Assembly (NCBI GenBank): GCA_963675135.1
Contig: CAVLYN010000087.1
Span: 62,001-126,000, forward strand
Length of the DNA: 64,000 bases
Direction of reading: 5' to 3'
Origin: Galeopsis tetrahit
Lineage: Eukaryota > Streptophyta > Magnoliopsida > Lamiales > Lamiaceae
The number at the start of each line of letters is the position of its first letter. Position 1 is the stretch's first letter. The notes under the pieces are model-generated. The model saw only the letters and a program-made list of their open reading frames with translations. It made no database searches and was not told where the DNA came from. Positions 60,520-64,000 of the stretch are shown here, piece after piece. The translations under genes and the position numbers were made by a program.

Positions 60520-60713
60520 TATAGAGAAACAATGAATTGTGAAATTATAATTTCATTAAGTGAATGTAAAGAATATATTAGGGGAGTATTTATAGATACA
60601 AAACATATCTACTATATATCTCTAATTTAAGGAAATAAAGATTTACAAGATATATAAAATATATTATACAAGATATATATAATATCTCTTAATATATTTA
60701 TATATGCCTAATA
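60520..60713 (-). mobile_element. Ty1/copia 3' LTR (194 bp)
   Basis: On the - strand it starts TATTAGGCAT and ends TTTCTCTATA; the usual TG start reads TA. It matches the LTR at 33540-33733 over 194 bp with a single difference (60576 T, 33596 C). The flank at 60515-60519 is TATAG, the same 5 bp that flanks the other LTR at 33734-33738. Confidence 0.92.
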
Positions 60714-60725
60714 CGCCCCCTCAAG
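60714..60725 (-). other. Polypurine tract of the copia element
   Basis: TTGAGGGGG on the - strand, overlapping the pol stop codon and next to the LTR start (TATTAGGC). This is where plus-strand priming is expected. Confidence 0.8.
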
Positions 60726-62334
60726 ATGGAGTACCATAGGAGAGTCCAATCTTGATCATCAGCATTTGAAGACGAGAACGAGCAAGAGGCTTTGTGAGAG
60801 CATCGGCTAGTTGGTCTTCGGAAGACACATGTGAAACACGTAACTGGGTTGTTTTGATCAAATCCCGAACAAAGTGATAGTCAATGGCAATGTGTTTCAT
60901 TCGAGAGTGAAAAACCGGGTTGGAGCAAAGATACGTCGCACCAATATTGTCGCAGTAGATGGCAGGGAGAGTTTTGATGGTAAAACATAGTTCTTGAAAG
61001 AGAGATTTTAACCATTGTACCTCAGAGGCAGCTGATGCAATGGCCCGATATTCTGCTTCAGTGGAGGAGCGAGCAACCGACTTTTGTTTTTTGGAAGACC
61101 AGGAGATGGGATTTGGTCCAAGAAAGACAATATATGCACTTGTTGACGTACGATCATCAGTATTTCCGGCCCAATCAGCATCCGTAAAGCAGTGAAGTGA
61201 GTCAGATGGGTTGGGGCGGAGGGTAATTCCAACATCTCTAGTTCCATTAAGATATCGAAGGAGGCGTTTTACAGTGCCCCAATGAGTTGTGGTGGGAGCA
61301 TGCATGAATTGAGACAATTTATGCACAGCAAAAGCAATATCAGGTCTAGTAAGTTGGAGGTATTGGAGACTTCCAAGAACTTGACGATATTGGGTGATAT
61401 CAGTGGGCGGTGTTCCATCAGAAAGAGATAAACGAGTAGAGGTGGAGAGAGGGGTTTGGACAGGTTTGGAAGTGAGCATATTATATTTGGTGAGTAGGTC
61501 AATGATATACTTACGTTGGGAGAGAAAGCAAGTTTTCTTAGTACGGAGCACTTCCACACCTAGGAAATAGGAAAGTGAGCCTAAGTCTTTGACAAAGAAC
61601 TTTGTACTAAGGTCCGAGGCCACTTTTGTGAGGAACGAGGTGTTGTTTCCTGTAAGGGTTAGATCATCAACATACACGAGAAAATAAGCAGTTATACCGG
61701 ATTTGTTGTATACAAAGAGAGACTCGTCAGATTTGGTGTGAATGAAACCAATACTCTCCAAGAAGGTTCGAAGAGCAAAATACCAAGTTCGAGGTGCCTG
61801 TTTTAGGCCATAGATGGATTTATGTAACTTGCACACATATGTAGGGAAGGTTTTGTCAACAAACCCGGGTGGTTGAGCCATAAATACAGATTCGGCTAAG
61901 GCACCGTGAAGGAAAGCATTATTCACATCGAACTGACGAAGTGGCCAATCTTTGGTGACTGCAATACTCAGGACTGCTCGAACGGTTGCTGGTTTGACCA
62001 CAGGACTAAATGTTTCAGAAAAGTCAACCCCAGGGCGTTGGTGAAAGCCTTTGGCGACAAGTCGAGCTTTGTACTTGTCTAAGGAACCGTCTGGTTTCCG
62101 TTTGATGCGGAAGACCCACTTCGAACCAATAATGTTTGCAGAATCATCAGGTGGTACTAAATCCCAAGTACCGTTTTTTAGAAGGGCATTAAATTCAGAT
62201 GACATGGCCTCCCTCCATCGTACATCTTTTAATGCCTGAGAGACGCAGCTAGGTTCAGTGTCAGAAGATAAAGTAGAAGATAGACCATACCTCGGATTTG
62301 GTTTGAAGATACTGTTTTGGGCTCGAGTGATCAT
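60721..62334 (-). CDS. Ty1/copia pol, reverse transcriptase and RNase H part
   Basis: Uninterrupted 537-codon frame. RT: conserved WVFRIKRKPDG (residues 73-83), RLVAKGF (91-97), FDVNNAFLHG (135-144), YGLKQAPR (175-182), YVDD active site (221-224), YFLGVEV (256-262). RNase H: DADWAG (385-390), SSTEAEYRA, the DNIGATYL segment and HIAIDYHFVRDLI near the end. The first residue is an arbitrary internal Met: the frame goes on upstream into a Pro/Ser-rich linker, and integrase and protease are not joined to it in this place. The 3' LTR follows 8 bp after the stop codon, with a polypurine tract between. In life the product would be cut from a polyprotein and act in virus-like particles. Here it is the 3' part of a broken element. 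Confidence 0.95.
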   Translation of the reverse strand: MITRAQNSIFKPNPRYGLSSTLSSDTEPSCVSQALKDVRWREAMSSEFNALLKNGTWDLVPPDDSANIIGSKWVFRIKRKPDGSLDKYKARLVAKGFHQRPGVDFSETFSPVVKPATVRAVLSIAVTKDWPLRQFDVNNAFLHGALAESVFMAQPPGFVDKTFPTYVCKLHKSIYGLKQAPRTWYFALRTFLESIGFIHTKSDESLFVYNKSGITAYFLVYVDDLTLTGNNTSFLTKVASDLSTKFFVKDLGSLSYFLGVEVLRTKKTCFLSQRKYIIDLLTKYNMLTSKPVQTPLSTSTRLSLSDGTPPTDITQYRQVLGSLQYLQLTRPDIAFAVHKLSQFMHAPTTTHWGTVKRLLRYLNGTRDVGITLRPNPSDSLHCFTDADWAGNTDDRTSTSAYIVFLGPNPISWSSKKQKSVARSSTEAEYRAIASAASEVQWLKSLFQELCFTIKTLPAIYCDNIGATYLCSNPVFHSRMKHIAIDYHFVRDLIKTTQLRVSHVSSEDQLADALTKPLARSRLQMLMIKIGLSYGTPS

Positions 62335-64000
62335 TCGAGTTCGTTGTTGTATAGGTGGGGATGGCAGTGAGGGAGCATCTGGCGACTCGAGATCAAGGGT
62401 TTGTATAGTGGAATTAGGGTTTTAAGAAGACGTATTGTTATGACAAATTAGTTTTGACCTTTAGAGGGACATATAAACTAATTTGAGGTGCAATTTTATT
62501 CTAATTATTTTGATCAATTAGCATTTGACAGTTTCTATTTTGATTGCAATAAGGAATTGCTGCACAACATATAATAGTTTTGGGAGAGTATCTAAACATT
62601 TTTCTATAAAATTCTATGATTTGTAAAGAGGTTGAGGAATTGGAGCTATGAAATTCAAAAAATTTACAATAAATTCAATGTCCATTGTCTGTTTAGACGT
62701 TGACTTAGCTGGTTTTTCTTGAAAATAAAAATACAAACTAGAATGGCCCCCAGACCACTATCCCACATAGGAAAGGACCAAATAAAGACTAAGAGTCAGT
62801 TAAATAAATTGAAAGGAGAGATGACAAGTAATTTCACGCAGCTGCGCGGTGAGCACAAAGCGAACTATTCTTTCGCCTTTTACTAAAGAATACCGTATGC
62901 ACGCCGCAATTCAAGCAGCATACGCCTCTTTTTGGAGGGTTTTTTCGTTTAGAAAAGCCCAACAAATTTAAGTCTAATCTTTTTAGTTCTTTTTTATTTA
63001 CTGAGAGGCTAATATGGCAGCGGATAAGTTCGCTTTTGTCGATGGTGGGCAAGTGCCACCGACTTAGCTAAACTCCTGTCTTTGTAAAGATCTCAATTTT
63101 GATTTGCTCTCATGTTTTTCTTTTCTTCAATTAATTTTTTATTATTTTTTTAAAGTCTCAGTATATCCAGCCCAAGCCAGAGGTTGCAAACATTTTACTT
63201 CCTCTATTATGGTGAAACTCTGTTGTAAAAAGAAATTCAACATTTCCTTGTATCATGACATTATCCAATATTTTTTCTTGCCTTAAGAAAATGTACTATA
63301 GTTTCAGTATGAATTTTTTTTGGGAAGTTTGTAAATATAAGATTTTGATATATTGAATAAGCTAGAGATGAAAGAAGAGCTTGGAGTAAGGGCATGTTTT
63401 CAAACTTCTTTCAAAAGTGTAGATTGTAGAATATATATTTTGTTTTTTAAGTCGGTAAGACCCAACTTTAAAAAAAAAAAAATGCAAGTATTGCAATTGG
63501 GATTTAAAACACCATGTTGGTAATGAAATTTGAGTGTGTGCAGGGGTTTTCGAGTATGGATATTAACATCTAACTGTCAGGGTAGATAAACACAAGCTTC
63601 TTAAAATCGTCCAAATCGAATATCGTATTTCGCAATAAATACGTTTTTTTCGTAAATGTTGCCCATTTTAACCAAATGTACAAAATCGATGCAAATCCGT
63701 CGTAATTTGGGACGATTTTTGGCTCGTTTAAAAAACACTGGTCGTGTATTTTGCGACAATTTTTTTTTTAATTATTAGAATTTTAAGATTTGCGACGGAA
63801 TTCAACATATGAATTTTTTTTTAAAAAATGGTAGACGGCGCCGTTTGAAGATTGCCGACGGAATATCCGTCGGTAATCACCGACGGCGAACAAATTTCGT
63901 CGGTAAACCGGTTACGTAATGCTATTTCAAAAGGACACGTTAATTAATGACTTAGAATGTGGAATACAAGGTGAAATAAAGGAATCTAACTGTGTTAGCC
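61184..64000. repeat. Large segmental duplicate B, running off the window
   Basis: Partner of 27687-30540 and still matching at the last base, so the duplication extends beyond the window. Confidence 0.95.
62836..62960 (+). ncRNA. U5: U5 spliceosomal snRNA outside the arrays, duplicate B
   Basis: Same as the 29359 copy, including the stem substitution; part of the large duplication that runs to the window end. Confidence 0.92.

Noticed and set aside
1..64000. U4, U6, U11, U12, U3, 7SL and tRNA genes.
   Set aside because: I looked for their characteristic motifs on both strands and did not recognise any; a covariance-model search would be decisive.
1..64000. CRISPR array or bacterial operon.
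   Set aside because: No short regularly spaced repeats; gene content and promoters are plant nuclear.

Overview
The window looks like nuclear DNA of a flowering plant, most likely a eudicot. It is AT-rich and packed with LTR-retrotransposon and CACTA-type remnants, it carries fragments of plant genes (class IV HD-ZIP, ARF3/ETTIN-like, F-box, papain-like protease), and its snRNA promoters have the plant architecture (an upstream sequence element, USE, close to RTCCCACATCG, 33-34 bp before a TATA-like box). I see no complete ordinary protein gene. Placing it among the asterids would be a guess.

The main content is a nearly identical tandem repeat of about 9,807 bp whose unit carries three spliceosomal snRNA genes: U2 on the + strand, U1 on the - strand (their 3' ends face each other about 600 bp apart), and U5 on the + strand about 6 kb further on. 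Each has a plant snRNA promoter with polymerase II spacing; U1 and U5 also have perfect matches to the plant 3' box CA(N)3-10AGTNNAA. Between them lie an HD-ZIP IV exon fragment, a decayed Ty3/gypsy gag piece, a decayed Ty1/copia RNase H piece and several short dispersed repeats.

Layout: array 1 is 1-21985 (two full units plus 2.4 kb of a third). It ends in a head-to-head junction with an inverted piece of the unit (21986 to about 27684). Then comes a mosaic (27.7-38.35 kb): a copia RT fragment, another U5 gene, CACTA-like sequence, an ARF3-like 5' fragment, a frameshifted F-box fragment, the 5' half of a copia element, a papain-like protease fragment, a truncated U2 and an interrupted unknown ORF. 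Array 2 (38354-57470) holds two more units and ends just past the U5 3' box, joined to yet another U5 gene (57706). The last part (57.5-64 kb) has CACTA-like sequence, a U2 3' fragment fused to gag, the 3' half of the copia element with an intact RT-RNase H ORF, and a near-identical second copy of 27.7-30.5 kb including its U5 gene.

Totals: five U1 genes, five full-length U2 genes plus two fragments, and seven U5 genes. No U4 or U6 gene was found. Functionally this would be a multi-copy supply of three spliceosomal RNAs. However, U1 loop I and the U2 and U5 Sm sites depart from the forms I know, so some or all copies may be variants or non-functional. The near identity of units tens of kilobases apart means either very recent amplification or homogenisation, and also makes assembly error a serious alternative.
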